Virus record (IMG/VR): IMGVR_UViG_3300005613_000019
Location: 1 to 64,000 of that record
Source: a virus
Strand: one strand, 5' to 3'
DNA length: 64,000 nucleotides
Part shown: positions 44,922-54,606 of the stretch, piece after piece
Numbering within the stretch: the stretch's first letter is position 1
Layout of the letters: each line of letters starts with the position of its first letter
Program-made: the position numbers and the translations under genes
The notes under the pieces: generated by a model
The model's database searches: none
What the model saw: the letters and a program-made list of their open reading frames with translations, nothing else
Told to the model about the DNA's origin: nothing

Positions 44922-47900
44922 TTAATCTCTTCTATAACCGTAAATTCTTAAGTCTTCAATTAGACAATTAGATTGATAAGTTTGATTATAAAATGCTCCA
45001 ACTTCTAAGCGATCCGTATAAAAAGGCATTTCACAATCAGTATCAGCTACCCCATCTGGAGTTCCATCAATTTCAATATCTAAATTGTCATCTTCTAAAT
45101 AAGTTAAAATAGAATGTTTTACGCCGTCAACTACTACAGTAGTAGAATCCACACTACCAGAAGTTCCGTTAAAAGCAGTAAAAGCTACATAGTGCTCAGC
45201 TGTAGGATTAAGGTATGGTGAAAATCTTTCAGTAGCTGATCCGCCATCATTAATATCTAAAACTCTATGATTATCCGAGGCATCATAAGAATCTGATAAA
45301 ACATTAAAACCTACAGTTCTTCTTTGATTATCTACAATGTTTCCATCAGAACCATCATACTCAAGTTCATCTTTAAGCCTAGTTGCAGCAGCTGTAGTTG
45401 TAGGTACATAGGAAGTGGCGTAACCGAGTCCATTGCACTCAACCTGAAAACCCCACATATAGCCATTGACTGTTACTCCGTCGCCTGCAAAATCATCGTC
45501 GTTATCTGCATTCGCGATCTTGAATTTGATGGTGTGGGCAGCTGCTGTGCCGGTTACGATTGCAATACATCTGACTGTATCGTTGTATTTGCCAGGCTCG
45601 ATATACAGCGCATCAATACCGGCTCCAGGAGTTGCACCAACAACACCGTTGTCAATGTCGAAAAAGGCTTTGCAATCAGCTATTGTTTCATCTTCGATGC
45701 ATATCCAGGTTTTATCACCTTTCTTTGCGTAACAGGAAATAGCAGTTGATGTAGCTGTAAGCGTACATACCTTTGTTATACCGTGTTCGGTGTCGGTTGA
45801 ATCTGCAATAATACCGTCCATGGTTGTTTCACCGTTTGGAGCATCAATAGCGTTTAAGTCGAAAGTATCGGCCAAGTTAATAGGCCATTGATTTTCGTAT
45901 ACTTTTACATCGTCGAAATCAACAACACCAGAAGAAGAACTAGAACCTATATATATAACTGCCGAGATGGCAATAAGAGTTATGTCAAAGCCCTGCCAAT
46001 CTGTAGAAGAAGTACCTGTCCATTGCCCAAACCCACAATAAATATAGGGTAGAGCACCTCCACTAACAGACCTGGCAACTCCAGTAACCCTATAAGTTTT
46101 GCCAACAGTGCAAACAGTTTGACTCGCATAGAAGGTAGCAGCTGTGGAGGTAATTCTTAAATGTTGGGTACCTTGATATAATGGAGCAGTTGTATCTTTT
46201 GTTAAAACAGAATCAAGTGCTGTCCAATCACCAACCCCAACAGCTTCCATATCGCCGTCTACAATAACGTCGGTTACTGCTGACATATCCTCAGACTGCA
46301 ACGCTAGGTTCTCAGCCTCTGGCTCAGGTAAATAACCATACATATCATTAGCTAAAGAATCTTTTCTATGGCACATGCGCAACCATTCAGCGCCAACTTG
46401 GTAAAGTTTACTTGAACCATCAGATTCAATTTTATCTAAATATGCAGGAAAAGTTCTTGTTGCCGTTGTTGGCATATAAGTACCCTTAGCCAATTGTGGA
46501 TAAACTCCTGATAATTTTGTAAATCTTTCAGCGGATATTGTTGCCCATTCGGCGGGGCCTGATGCACCGGCTTGATGCCATGAGGCTTTTTTCCACATTG
46601 CGAGGTAGGCGATGTTGGAATTTGTAGGTGTCGATGCCGACACATTAGAACCTATATTAAAAAAACTATTTGTCATATCTCCAACGGAAGAACAGTCAAT
46701 CCCAGAACCAGACACGTTTCCGTTAACGTACCACTTAGCACCATTGGTGGAGGCTTCATCTCTATTACAAAAGACTAATGCATGATACCATTTATTATGT
46801 GTACCTTGGCTTGGTGCTGCTTGAATTGCTACAGTATTAACACCGTCCCCTATCCTCAAATAATAACTACCAGATCCAGATCCATCGTTAACCATAAAAT
46901 AACCATTTGTTGAAGAAAAACAATCAAAAAGATATTCAATTGTATCTTGTGCTTTCCATATAATTTCAACTACAAAATCTTCTGTACCAATTTGGCAAGC
47001 AGTGTTAGAGGCATCTTTGTAATAATCAGAAACATTGAACTTCACCGAATCATCATCCGTGCCAAGCAATGGAGAGCCATCATTATAAGTTGGAGGAGTA
47101 GCTACAGCAATCCTTGATAAAGTCTCGCCACCAACTCTAGGCACCCAACCCGTTGCATCAGCGTCTCCACCGTAATACACATAAGATGCAGTTACTGTGG
47201 AACCGTTGATAGTTAAATCGCTGTCAAGGTTTGCTACTCCGGGTTTTGTTGCGCCGGTAGAATCAAAATCAAATAGTCTAAATCTTTGAAAACCTTCAAA
47301 ATCGCCGCTTGGGATTATATCATTATAAATTCTGAGGCTTGAGATTAGGCAAAATGATTGCAATACAGCTGTACTACTTTGACCAACGCTAATTCTATCA
47401 ATATCATCCGGCATATCACAACTTGTATCAGTGGCTCCGTCAACATAATTTCTTGTTGCTGTTAAACTGTTTGTTATAAACCTACTCCTGTAATGTTGTA
47501 TTTCTCCGTTTACTGAATCACCAGCATTTGATGAAACGCCAGGATTTCCGCCACTAGCAGCCGTCGCACATGCTGTAACATTCCCACCAAAATAAACATA
47601 ATTAAGAATACTATCAGCAGCTGAACCCCCATCAGACACGGCTAATAAGTGAGAGGTTTTAAGTAAGTCAAAATCTTCATATAAAAAATCAAGCACAAAA
47701 GTACCTTGTTTCTCATTTATATAAGCACCATCATTAGCAACATATCTTAATTGATCTTTAAGTCTAGTAGCTGCTCCAGCATCGGTAATAATCTGAGAAG
47801 TCATATAATCGTTTTTTTCACACTGAGCGCCCCAAAAATAGGTATTAGTTGTTGCGCCGTCTCCAGAAAAGTCATCATCAGTATCAGCATGAGCAGACAC

Positions 47901-49367
47901 AACTCTAAGTGTATGAGCAGCTACAGTTCCAGTAAACCTTATACCAACCCTATAAGAATCATTAAAATAAGGGCCTATTATGTAAGCCTCATCAGAACCG
48001 GCACCTTTGGTTCCTAAAACACCATTTGTTACGTCAAAATAACAATAACAATTAGCTACAGTTGTATTCTCAATCTTTACCCAGTCTTTATTACCAGGTT
48101 TAACAAAACAAGAAAACACATAAGTATCAGCGGTTAATGTAGGTCCTATTGAAAACCCATGTTGAGTGTCAGTTGCATCTCCTACAATACCATCCATGAC
48201 TTGTCTTCCGTCTGGACAGTTATCTGCATTAGCGTCTATACTATCACCAGCCGTTATTTTAGCCCAAGTTGTTGAAAAATCTTCTGACTCCACAATTAAA
48301 TTTTCCATTTCAAGCTCGGGAAAATAACCATAAGTATAGTTGGAACCATCATAACGCGAACACATTCTAAGCCACTCAGATCCTACATTATATAGTTTTA
48401 TATATCCACTTTCATATTTATCCAAATAAGCTTGGTAAGTTCTAGTATTAACACTCGGCATCGCTGTTTCAGATTTATAAAGCTCTGGATATTGACCTGT
48501 TAATTTTACAAAACGTTCTTTGGCGATTAGAGCCCATTCGGCGGGGCCAGCTGCACCGGCTTGATGCCATGAGGCTTTTTTCCACATTGCGAGGTAGGCG
48601 ATGTTTGAGTCAAAAGAGGTTAAACCATTATGAGATGCACCTATTGTAAAATAATCAGCGTTTGCCAAAGTCAAAGCATTGCTGCTGAAATCAGCACTAT
48701 CAGCCAATGCTCCATTGATGTAAAGGTTTGCACCATCTGCTGATGCCTCATCACGATTTACGAAAATTAACACATGATTCCATGTGCCTAATGTTGTTGC
48801 ATCTACCCAAGTGAATCCGCCGCCATCATTTATCACAAAATAAAAAGCACCTGCATTGTTTTGGTACATATAATAGGTACTGCCCTTTGAAAATAATCTA
48901 AGATTACTAGCCGTACCACCGTTCCTACTTTTCCAAATAACTTCAATAACAAAATCTTCTGTGGCAATATTCAACGCATCTGCTGATGCAGCGCGATAAT
49001 AATCACTTTCGTGAAACAATACCGAATCATCGTCAGATCCAAGCAATGGAGAGCCATCATTATAAGTTGGAGGAGTAGCTACTGCAACCCTCGATAAAGT
49101 TGCACCCCCAACTTGTGGCACCCAACCCGTTGCATCTGCATCACCTCCATAATACACATAAGAGGCTGTTTCTGTAGAACTATTGATTGTCAAATCACTG
49201 TCAAGGTTTGCTACTCCAGATAAATAAGTAGAAGAACTAGTTTTATGTAACGGACCCCACCAAGTGGTATCATTAACTTTTTTGATATGCCTATAAGGTA
49301 TACCATTAATTTTACCAACATTCTGAAGACTTATTCCGTTTATTTTATTAACATCATTGTTAGCCAT
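44922..49367 (-). CDS. Giant lectin-like (LamG/concanavalin-type) virion protein, internally duplicated
   Basis: A 1481-residue protein. The N-terminus (VNKINGISLQNVGKINGI) is a short repeat typical of phage fibre attachment segments. Two homologous halves each carry a LamG-like domain: ATPPTYNDGSPLLGSDDDSV... and IATEDFVIEVIWKS (first half), ATPPTYNDGSPLLGTDDDSV... and IGTEDFVVEIIWKA (second half). Each is followed by a YLAMWKKASWHQAG segment and a carbohydrate-binding-like domain. Near-identical DNA patches (about 46572-46615 and 48555-48600) suggest recent gene conversion. Parts near 45.4-45.9 kb are less AT-rich than the rest. It may be a fibre or capsid surface fibre that binds glycans. 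Confidence 0.65.
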   Translation of the reverse strand: MANNDVNKINGISLQNVGKINGIPYRHIKKVNDTTWWGPLHKTSSSTYLSGVANLDSDLTINSSTETASYVYYGGDADATGWVPQVGGATLSRVAVATPPTYNDGSPLLGSDDDSVLFHESDYYRAASADALNIATEDFVIEVIWKSRNGGTASNLRLFSKGSTYYMYQNNAGAFYFVINDGGGFTWVDATTLGTWNHVLIFVNRDEASADGANLYINGALADSADFSSNALTLANADYFTIGASHNGLTSFDSNIAYLAMWKKASWHQAGAAGPAEWALIAKERFVKLTGQYPELYKSETAMPSVNTRTYQAYLDKYESGYIKLYNVGSEWLRMCSRYDGSNYTYGYFPELEMENLIVESEDFSTTWAKITAGDSIDANADNCPDGRQVMDGIVGDATDTQHGFSIGPTLTADTYVFSCFVKPGNKDWVKIENTTVANCYCYFDVTNGVLGTKGAGSDEAYIIGPYFNDSYRVGIRFTGTVAAHTLRVVSAHADTDDDFSGDGATTNTYFWGAQCEKNDYMTSQIITDAGAATRLKDQLRYVANDGAYINEKQGTFVLDFLYEDFDLLKTSHLLAVSDGGSAADSILNYVYFGGNVTACATAASGGNPGVSSNAGDSVNGEIQHYRSRFITNSLTATRNYVDGATDTSCDMPDDIDRISVGQSSTAVLQSFCLISSLRIYNDIIPSGDFEGFQRFRLFDFDSTGATKPGVANLDSDLTINGSTVTASYVYYGGDADATGWVPRVGGETLSRIAVATPPTYNDGSPLLGTDDDSVKFNVSDYYKDASNTACQIGTEDFVVEIIWKAQDTIEYLFDCFSSTNGYFMVNDGSGSGSYYLRIGDGVNTVAIQAAPSQGTHNKWYHALVFCNRDEASTNGAKWYVNGNVSGSGIDCSSVGDMTNSFFNIGSNVSASTPTNSNIAYLAMWKKASWHQAGASGPAEWATISAERFTKLSGVYPQLAKGTYMPTTATRTFPAYLDKIESDGSSKLYQVGAEWLRMCHRKDSLANDMYGYLPEPEAENLALQSEDMSAVTDVIVDGDMEAVGVGDWTALDSVLTKDTTAPLYQGTQHLRITSTAATFYASQTVCTVGKTYRVTGVARSVSGGALPYIYCGFGQWTGTSSTDWQGFDITLIAISAVIYIGSSSSSGVVDFDDVKVYENQWPINLADTFDLNAIDAPNGETTMDGIIADSTDTEHGITKVCTLTATSTAISCYAKKGDKTWICIEDETIADCKAFFDIDNGVVGATPGAGIDALYIEPGKYNDTVRCIAIVTGTAAAHTIKFKIANADNDDDFAGDGVTVNGYMWGFQVECNGLGYATSYVPTTTAAATRLKDELEYDGSDGNIVDNQRRTVGFNVLSDSYDASDNHRVLDINDGGSATERFSPYLNPTAEHYVAFTAFNGTSGSVDSTTVVVDGVKHSILTYLEDDNLDIEIDGTPDGVADTDCEMPFYTDRLEVGAFYNQTYQSNCLIEDLRIYGYRRD

Positions 49368-49403
49368 ATTGTATAGCTCCTATAAATCCACACTATCCAA
49401 AAA

Positions 49404-50795
49404 TTAAACTATTTCTATAAACAGAGTATTCGGATTAAAATATATTATTGCTGAGGTAATAGCAAAACCTATAGGCTGCATATAATCACCAATGCCGGAT
49501 GGTACAGTTTGAGTAATTCCACCGGCAGTTGTACTAGCGTACAACGTGCCTCCAGGTGTCCAAGCCCAGGAGTCATCTCTCATGACTCCTTGAAACAGTA
49601 AAAGCTTATTAGCGCCAGCACCTGTATCAATAGCCAAAGCCCTACAAGGCATTGTACCTACTGCATCAGCATCACAAGCTTGATAAGTTCCTGCATTATC
49701 CAAATATAAAGCATATCCAAAAGTTGCAGCAGGTCCTACTGTTCCTTCAATTTCAATACCATGCGCAGTAGTATCCGCTAAATTTGTAGATAGTGGTATA
49801 TTAATTCCAGTCCCGTTATATAAAAATATTGATCCAGCAGAAACCAAGCTTATATCACTACCATCCGACTCAATTTCAATAGAATCACCTCCCAATGAAA
49901 CAGCACCATCAGAATCTAAATTAAGACTAGTAGTAGTTGCTACGTCTACAGTTGCTGAGTCAACGTCTATTGTTGCACCAGCGTTAGAAATATCAATATC
50001 ATTAGCACCGTCCCCTGTAAGGGCCAGAATACCTCCGTCAGATTCTACAGTGACAGACGCCCCACCTATAGAGGTGGCGGCGTCTGAATCCATTGTAAGG
50101 GCTCCAGCTGCGTCCAGATCGAGGGTAGACGTTGTTTCGATGTCTACGACATCGGAATCAACGTCGATTGTTGCACCAGCGTTAGAAATGTCAATATCGT
50201 TAGCACCGTCCCCAGTGATAGCCAGGATACCACCGTCAGCTTCTACAGTGACAGACGCTCCACCTATAGAGGTGGCGGCGTCTGAATCCACTGTAAGGGC
50301 TCCAGTAGAGTCTAAGTCAAGCGTACCTGAAGTAACCAAATCAATATTTCTAAGGGCAGTTTCTAAGTCAATTGCAGCGTCTGCTTTTCGAATAAGTTGA
50401 AAATATTCTGCAGACGTATCAATTAATTTAAATCCGTAAGTTGTCCCTGTAACTTGTTCAATATCAATTGTAAAGTCTTGAGTACCTACTAATGTATAAT
50501 ATAGACCGCTAGATGAAGGAACAACTCCAGACGAATCAATATATTTCCATTGTCCTATTTGATTTGAAGTAAAAACAGTTCCATCAAGTTTAGCAATTAT
50601 CTCACTTGAATCTACCAGATTGCACAGTGTATCAATGAATAATATATCATGTTGAATGTCTGATAAATCTATGTTTACTGTTGTATTTTTAAGTACGACT
50701 ACATTATAGCCCTCATCTCCTTCAATAGATAAAGATTTAGGTGTACCCAAAGTATGCGTGTTATTTATAAGAGTTACCGTATGTGATACTGTCAT
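49404..50795 (-). CDS. Repeat-rich virion protein with C-terminal decoration domain
   Basis: A 463-residue protein. Residues about 155-300 contain repeated segments with a 198-bp (66-residue) period: DSDAATSIGGASVTVEADGG, IDISNAGATIDVDS and related copies. The C-terminal 130 residues (HGIEIEGTVGPAATFGYALY, then MPCRALAIDTGAGANKLLLF, then WAWTPGGTLYAST) match the C-terminus of the 479-residue protein further upstream. It is probably a virion surface or fibre protein. GGGAGC lies before the ATG. A candidate late promoter lies upstream (50841-50870). Confidence 0.6.
   Translation of the reverse strand: MTVSHTVTLINNTHTLGTPKSLSIEGDEGYNVVVLKNTTVNIDLSDIQHDILFIDTLCNLVDSSEIIAKLDGTVFTSNQIGQWKYIDSSGVVPSSSGLYYTLVGTQDFTIDIEQVTGTTYGFKLIDTSAEYFQLIRKADAAIDLETALRNIDLVTSGTLDLDSTGALTVDSDAATSIGGASVTVEADGGILAITGDGANDIDISNAGATIDVDSDVVDIETTSTLDLDAAGALTMDSDAATSIGGASVTVESDGGILALTGDGANDIDISNAGATIDVDSATVDVATTTSLNLDSDGAVSLGGDSIEIESDGSDISLVSAGSIFLYNGTGINIPLSTNLADTTAHGIEIEGTVGPAATFGYALYLDNAGTYQACDADAVGTMPCRALAIDTGAGANKLLLFQGVMRDDSWAWTPGGTLYASTTAGGITQTVPSGIGDYMQPIGFAITSAIIYFNPNTLFIEIV
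50053..50284. repeat. Direct repeat, 198-bp period, with hairpin in each copy
   Basis: Two copies of a DNA segment in the 463-residue gene; homologous points at 50053 and 50251. Each copy contains a hairpin (14 bp with one bulge in copy 1: 50054-50067 and 50072-50086). Confidence 0.75.
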
Positions 50796-50840
50796 AGCTG
50801 CTCCCTCTATGAAAAAATGTATAGTATTACAATCATAGCT

Positions 50841-50870
50841 AGTTTATCATAAATATATTCGGTAGACTAA
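50841..50870 (-). promoter_or_regulatory. Candidate phage late promoter (463-residue gene)
   Basis: TTAGTC (50870-50865), an 18-nt spacer starting TACCGA, TAAACT (50846-50841) on the minus strand, 46 nt upstream of the gene start. Confidence 0.5.
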
Positions 50871-50891
50871 AGGCAGGAAAAATATTTTAAG

Positions 50892-51152
50892 TTAAGTCCA
50901 AACTTCCCAATCTAGTGCTAATACTTTCAATCTGTATTTTGTACCTTCTTTAAATATAAGCATAGTATCTTCATCATCTATACCTGATGAAAAAGAAAGA
51001 GCAGCTCCAGACTCTGTTAAAACTGTACCTCCACTAACTGAAGAACTAGTTATAGATCTACTACCTGATCCGTCTTGAACAACAGTAACTATCCACATAC
51101 CATCACCTATATTTCCTGTATCTACTATAGTCATAGTATAGTTTACAGTCAT
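50892..51152 (-). CDS. Small beta-rich structural protein (86 residues)
   Basis: An 86-residue protein with alternating beta-like segments (GDGMWIVTVVQDGSG, YRLKVLALDWEVWT). It lies in the decoration/fibre block. The start follows a weak site close to the previous gene. Family not recognised; likely a minor virion protein. Confidence 0.5.
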   Translation of the reverse strand: MTVNYTMTIVDTGNIGDGMWIVTVVQDGSGSRSITSSSVSGGTVLTESGAALSFSSGIDDEDTMLIFKEGTKYRLKVLALDWEVWT

Positions 51153-51167
51153 ATTATTTATACATTA

Positions 51168-51992
51168 CTAACCGTAATGATTAAAACCATCCCTAATAAG
51201 CAAAAAAGAAGTAGAAACAGTTACATTAGTATCATTAACATTCACATTCATACGAGGTATAAAGTCAGTTCCAGCAGTTAGAGGTATTGGAATTTCAAAT
51301 TTTTGTGTAGAAACACTTGTACCGTTTGTTGTAATAGATCCTTCATCAACTAACCTAGAATATTTACCATAATCCCTAACATAAATTCTTAATTCAGCGA
51401 AATTAGCAACTTTAGTTACTAAGCTAACTCTACTCCACAAAACATACGCAGTATAATTAGCAGGACATGTAAATAAAGCATTAAGGAAATTATTTTTACC
51501 GTTATTTGCGTAAGCTTTTACATCCGTATCTACATCAGGTTTACCATTAGTAATTCCGTTTATTGCTACAGCTGCAGAGCTGTAGCAATAAACGTCTCCA
51601 GCAAAGCCTGTACCTACTGACGGAGTTGTAGAAGAATCTTCATTAGTTAAACTAAATACTCTGCACAACGGAGTTGTTAAAGAAGCTGTAGTTTGACCTG
51701 TCAAATTAATATCTTGAACAGTCCAATTTAAATTAGCATCTAATCCTATTATATTAACTGGTTGAGTATCACCATTATCATCACTAGATATACTATCAAT
51801 TATTGCACTACCGTCATTAGAAAAAGTATAATTAGTATCTCCTAAAGACGCACTTCCATATTCCCAAACATCATGAAACACAGCATCATTATCTATAGTT
51901 GTTTTACCAAACTGGTTCCAGGTGAAAGCACCTGGAACCAGTCCTCTTGAAACACGATGAATATAACCTGGCTTAAAGGGTAAACCTATCAT
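51168..51992 (-). CDS. Putative fibre or decoration protein (274 residues)
   Basis: A 274-residue protein rich in Asn, Ser and Thr with a beta-sandwich character (CPANYTAYVLWSRVSLVTKV, RIYVRDYGKYSRLV). Its ATG overlaps the stop of the 183-residue gene at 51992. Two hairpins (17 and 14 bp) lie in its DNA. Function not recognised; its place in the fibre block suggests a virion surface protein. Confidence 0.55.
   Translation of the reverse strand: MIGLPFKPGYIHRVSRGLVPGAFTWNQFGKTTIDNDAVFHDVWEYGSASLGDTNYTFSNDGSAIIDSISSDDNGDTQPVNIIGLDANLNWTVQDINLTGQTTASLTTPLCRVFSLTNEDSSTTPSVGTGFAGDVYCYSSAAVAINGITNGKPDVDTDVKAYANNGKNNFLNALFTCPANYTAYVLWSRVSLVTKVANFAELRIYVRDYGKYSRLVDEGSITTNGTSVSTQKFEIPIPLTAGTDFIPRMNVNVNDTNVTVSTSFLLIRDGFNHYG
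51557..51594. repeat. Intragenic hairpin, 17-bp arms
   Basis: Perfect inverted repeat: arms 51557-51573 and 51578-51594, loop 4 nt, in the 274-residue gene. Confidence 0.95.
51911..51942. repeat. Intragenic hairpin, 14-bp arms
   Basis: Perfect inverted repeat: arms 51911-51924 and 51929-51942, loop 4 nt, near the start of the 274-residue gene. Confidence 0.9.
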
Positions 51993-52543
51993 TAAACAAA
52001 CTCCAATGTTGATCCATTATACAATTCATATTCAAACACAATATGCATTGAAAAATCCAAAGTAGTATTAGTTGTAACATGAAACCTTATATAGTTATCA
52101 ACACCAGATTTACCGTTAACAGTAAAAGGTCTACCCATTTTCTTATCTACAACAGTCTCAAGAACTCTAACTTGATCAGAAGATAACTTAGAATAAGTTT
52201 CAGCTTTTACCTTATCTTTAGTAAATAAAGTACCTACAGATTCACCAGAAAGAGATATACCATCAGCAGTTAAATCTTCACTAAGAGTACCATCATAAAC
52301 TGTTGCATAAACATTAGTACAATTAGATAGATCAGCAGCATCAATTATTATAGCATACTGGTCTAAAATACGAATTGATCCTGTAAATTTAAAAACATTA
52401 AATATTTTAGTTTCATTATTTGCAGTAATATTTACGTCTGAACATAGTTTTCTACCGCAAGTACGATTATACATGTCAGTAATAGAATTATCTTCACCTG
52501 TAGGTTCTATTATACAATCTGGATAAAGTCCTGGATATCTCAT
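51992..52543 (-). CDS. Putative fibre or decoration protein (183 residues)
   Basis: A 183-residue protein with a beta-rich C-terminus (FHVTTNTTLDFSMHIVFEYE). It starts MRYPGLYPDCIIEPTGEDNS and contains CGRKLCSD, a possible Cys pair. It is one base from the upstream gene and overlaps the downstream one. Function inferred only from place (virion surface block). Confidence 0.5.
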   Translation of the reverse strand: MRYPGLYPDCIIEPTGEDNSITDMYNRTCGRKLCSDVNITANNETKIFNVFKFTGSIRILDQYAIIIDAADLSNCTNVYATVYDGTLSEDLTADGISLSGESVGTLFTKDKVKAETYSKLSSDQVRVLETVVDKKMGRPFTVNGKSGVDNYIRFHVTTNTTLDFSMHIVFEYELYNGSTLEFV

Positions 52544-52547
52544 AATA

Positions 52548-53057
52548 CTACCTAGCCCTAAAATCTAATTCATTTGTATTAGTGGCGTTATCTATAATTA
52601 GTTTAAATCTAATTAATGACACATTTAAATTATCAAAATTTAAACAAAAATTTCCGGTTGCGTCAGTAATCGAAACAGCTCCTACAGAATTAGTTCCTAA
52701 CTCATAACCTGTAGGAGTAATATCAATCCACGTACCTGTAAGAGAATTTCTAACCTCTACCGTTAAAGTACTAGCAGCACCTGAAGTAGTCATAACTCCT
52801 GCTAGCGAAATATCAGTGTAGCCATCCATTAAAAAGCCAGAAGCTGACGGTAAGTAGTGAGTATCTACCGTTAGGTTATCAGATCCTAAAGACGCTTCAT
52901 AAGCAGATCTAGGAGAAGCCGCTGTTGTCATCTCACCAGACGAATTTATGGTAATAGGTTGAGGGTTAGTACCGTCGGAACCGGCTATTAGTAAAGCTTT
53001 ATCCGTATTAGTATCTACTCCAGTTTTATAGACAGCATCGTCAATTCTTAATGCCAT
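52548..53057 (-). CDS. Putative beta-sandwich virion protein (169 residues)
   Basis: A 169-residue protein with an immunoglobulin/lectin-like strand pattern: TYLPSASGFLMDGYTDISLA, STLTVEVRNSLTGTWIDITP, VSLIRFKLIIDNATNTNELD. It lies between fibre-block genes. Its role is probably in the virion surface layer. No catalytic motif is seen. Confidence 0.55.
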   Translation of the reverse strand: MALRIDDAVYKTGVDTNTDKALLIAGSDGTNPQPITINSSGEMTTAASPRSAYEASLGSDNLTVDTHYLPSASGFLMDGYTDISLAGVMTTSGAASTLTVEVRNSLTGTWIDITPTGYELGTNSVGAVSITDATGNFCLNFDNLNVSLIRFKLIIDNATNTNELDFRAR

Positions 53058-53076
53058 GATAACCTCCGAAAAATTA

Positions 53077-54516
53077 CTAAGTAATCTCTATAAAATATAA
53101 TTGAGGATCAAAAAAGATTGTATCTGCAGCTACAGCATAACCAACAGCTTGTACCTGATCTCCTAATCCTGAAGGTGCCGTTTGAGTAAGATCTCCACCT
53201 GTAGTGCTAACATATACAACATCACCAACCGTCCAAGCCCAAGCACTATTATTTATATAACCCTTCAACAAAACTTCTTTATCCGACCCAGATCCAGTAT
53301 CAATAGCCAGCGCAACACAAGGCATTGTAGTTATACTGTCTGCATCAGCTAACACATAAGTACCATCGGTATGAACATGTAAAGCTTGAGAAAAAGTAAC
53401 TGCAGGGGTAGTAGTTCCAAAAGATGTAAGGCCGTTAGCAGAGTCAGCAGAGACTGTACTATCTAGCTGCAAAGACTCATGAACTCTAACATTATTAAAA
53501 GAAGATACTGTATGCTTATCATCAGAAGTCTCTACGTATATAGTACCATTAGGCGCTGCAGATGAATTAAGAGCATAACCTACTTTAATAACTTTTTCAG
53601 GAGAAGAGGGAACAGAATCTGTAAAATCACCTGAAGAACTATCTAGATACAAAGTATTACCTGAACCTACACCTGAAGTATCAATTCCTGTAATTATTCC
53701 AAATAATTTTACATAACCGTATCCCAAAAAACTAATATCAGTAGCAGCAACACCAAATGTTTGAGAATTAGGTGCTGTTGAAACAGCTTTGATTGCTGCT
53801 AAAGAAGTACCTCCAGCACCGGCTCCCGAAACATTAACAACGTCACCTTTAGAAATTCCACCAGCCTCTAAACCAGCAGCATATACAATTAAATCCCTAC
53901 CAGCTAATAGTCTTACATCACTAGAATCAGTGTCAATTCCTAAAGAATGATTTGTAGAATCCCAATAAACTTGACCCTCTACATACGAAGGAGTTGACAT
54001 ACTAGAATCTAGAGCAAAAGGAGAATTAATATTAATTAAACCCTTTGTAGCATTAGATGTAGAATCCAAAGTAAGGTTGTTAGAAGCAGCAGTTCCACCA
54101 TTTAAAGATTGACCTCCCGCTCTACCGGCTAAAAGAGCATACTGTGTATGCACATCTCCAACAGTTAAATTATCCAGAGTATTATGATCAGATAAATTAA
54201 GATCAGTTCCAGCAGAATCTGTATAAATTAATCTATGAGGGGTTAGAGTACTATCAACCCATAAAGTGTCATTACCTGCAGAGGCTGCAATCCCTGTAAA
54301 AGCTATGTCACCTATACCGGATAACTCTCCACCGTCAATCCCAAGTTTAGTCTCTATTGCTAAAATAGACTCAGATAATGTATTAACGTGGTTAGCTAAA
54401 ACATCATCAATAAAATCGATCATATACCCAGTTCCTGCAGCAATATTTCTAACAGTTGGATGATAATAATCATCCAAAGCAGTAGGGTACTGTATTGCTT
54501 TCCAAACTAATGTCAT
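53077..54516 (-). CDS. Virion surface protein with decoration-type C-terminus (479 residues)
   Basis: The start at 54516 (MTLVWKAIQYPTALDDYYHP) is preferred to an upstream ATG because GGAG lies 8 nt before it. The C-terminal 110 residues (CVALAIDTGSGSDKEVLLKG, WAWTVGDVVYVSTTGGDLTQ, DQVQAVGYAVAADTIFFDPQ) are paralogous to the end of the 463-residue protein. The N-terminus is helical. Middle segments are Ser/Thr/Gly-rich. It probably decorates the head or forms a fibre. A candidate late promoter (54568-54597) precedes it. Confidence 0.65.
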   Translation of the reverse strand: MTLVWKAIQYPTALDDYYHPTVRNIAAGTGYMIDFIDDVLANHVNTLSESILAIETKLGIDGGELSGIGDIAFTGIAASAGNDTLWVDSTLTPHRLIYTDSAGTDLNLSDHNTLDNLTVGDVHTQYALLAGRAGGQSLNGGTAASNNLTLDSTSNATKGLININSPFALDSSMSTPSYVEGQVYWDSTNHSLGIDTDSSDVRLLAGRDLIVYAAGLEAGGISKGDVVNVSGAGAGGTSLAAIKAVSTAPNSQTFGVAATDISFLGYGYVKLFGIITGIDTSGVGSGNTLYLDSSSGDFTDSVPSSPEKVIKVGYALNSSAAPNGTIYVETSDDKHTVSSFNNVRVHESLQLDSTVSADSANGLTSFGTTTPAVTFSQALHVHTDGTYVLADADSITTMPCVALAIDTGSGSDKEVLLKGYINNSAWAWTVGDVVYVSTTGGDLTQTAPSGLGDQVQAVGYAVAADTIFFDPQLYFIEIT

Positions 54517-54567
54517 TAAAAATCTCCAAAAACTAAATGTAAAAAGATACAATTAACCTTATAAAAG

Positions 54568-54597
54568 ATTTTACCACATTACTATTTGGAGAATTAA
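54568..54597 (-). promoter_or_regulatory. Candidate phage late promoter (fibre/decoration block)
   Basis: TTAATT (54597-54592), an 18-nt spacer starting CTCCAA, TAAAAT (54573-54568) on the minus strand, 52 nt upstream of the 479-residue gene start. Confidence 0.6.
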
Positions 54598-54606
54598 AAA
54601 GGAATA

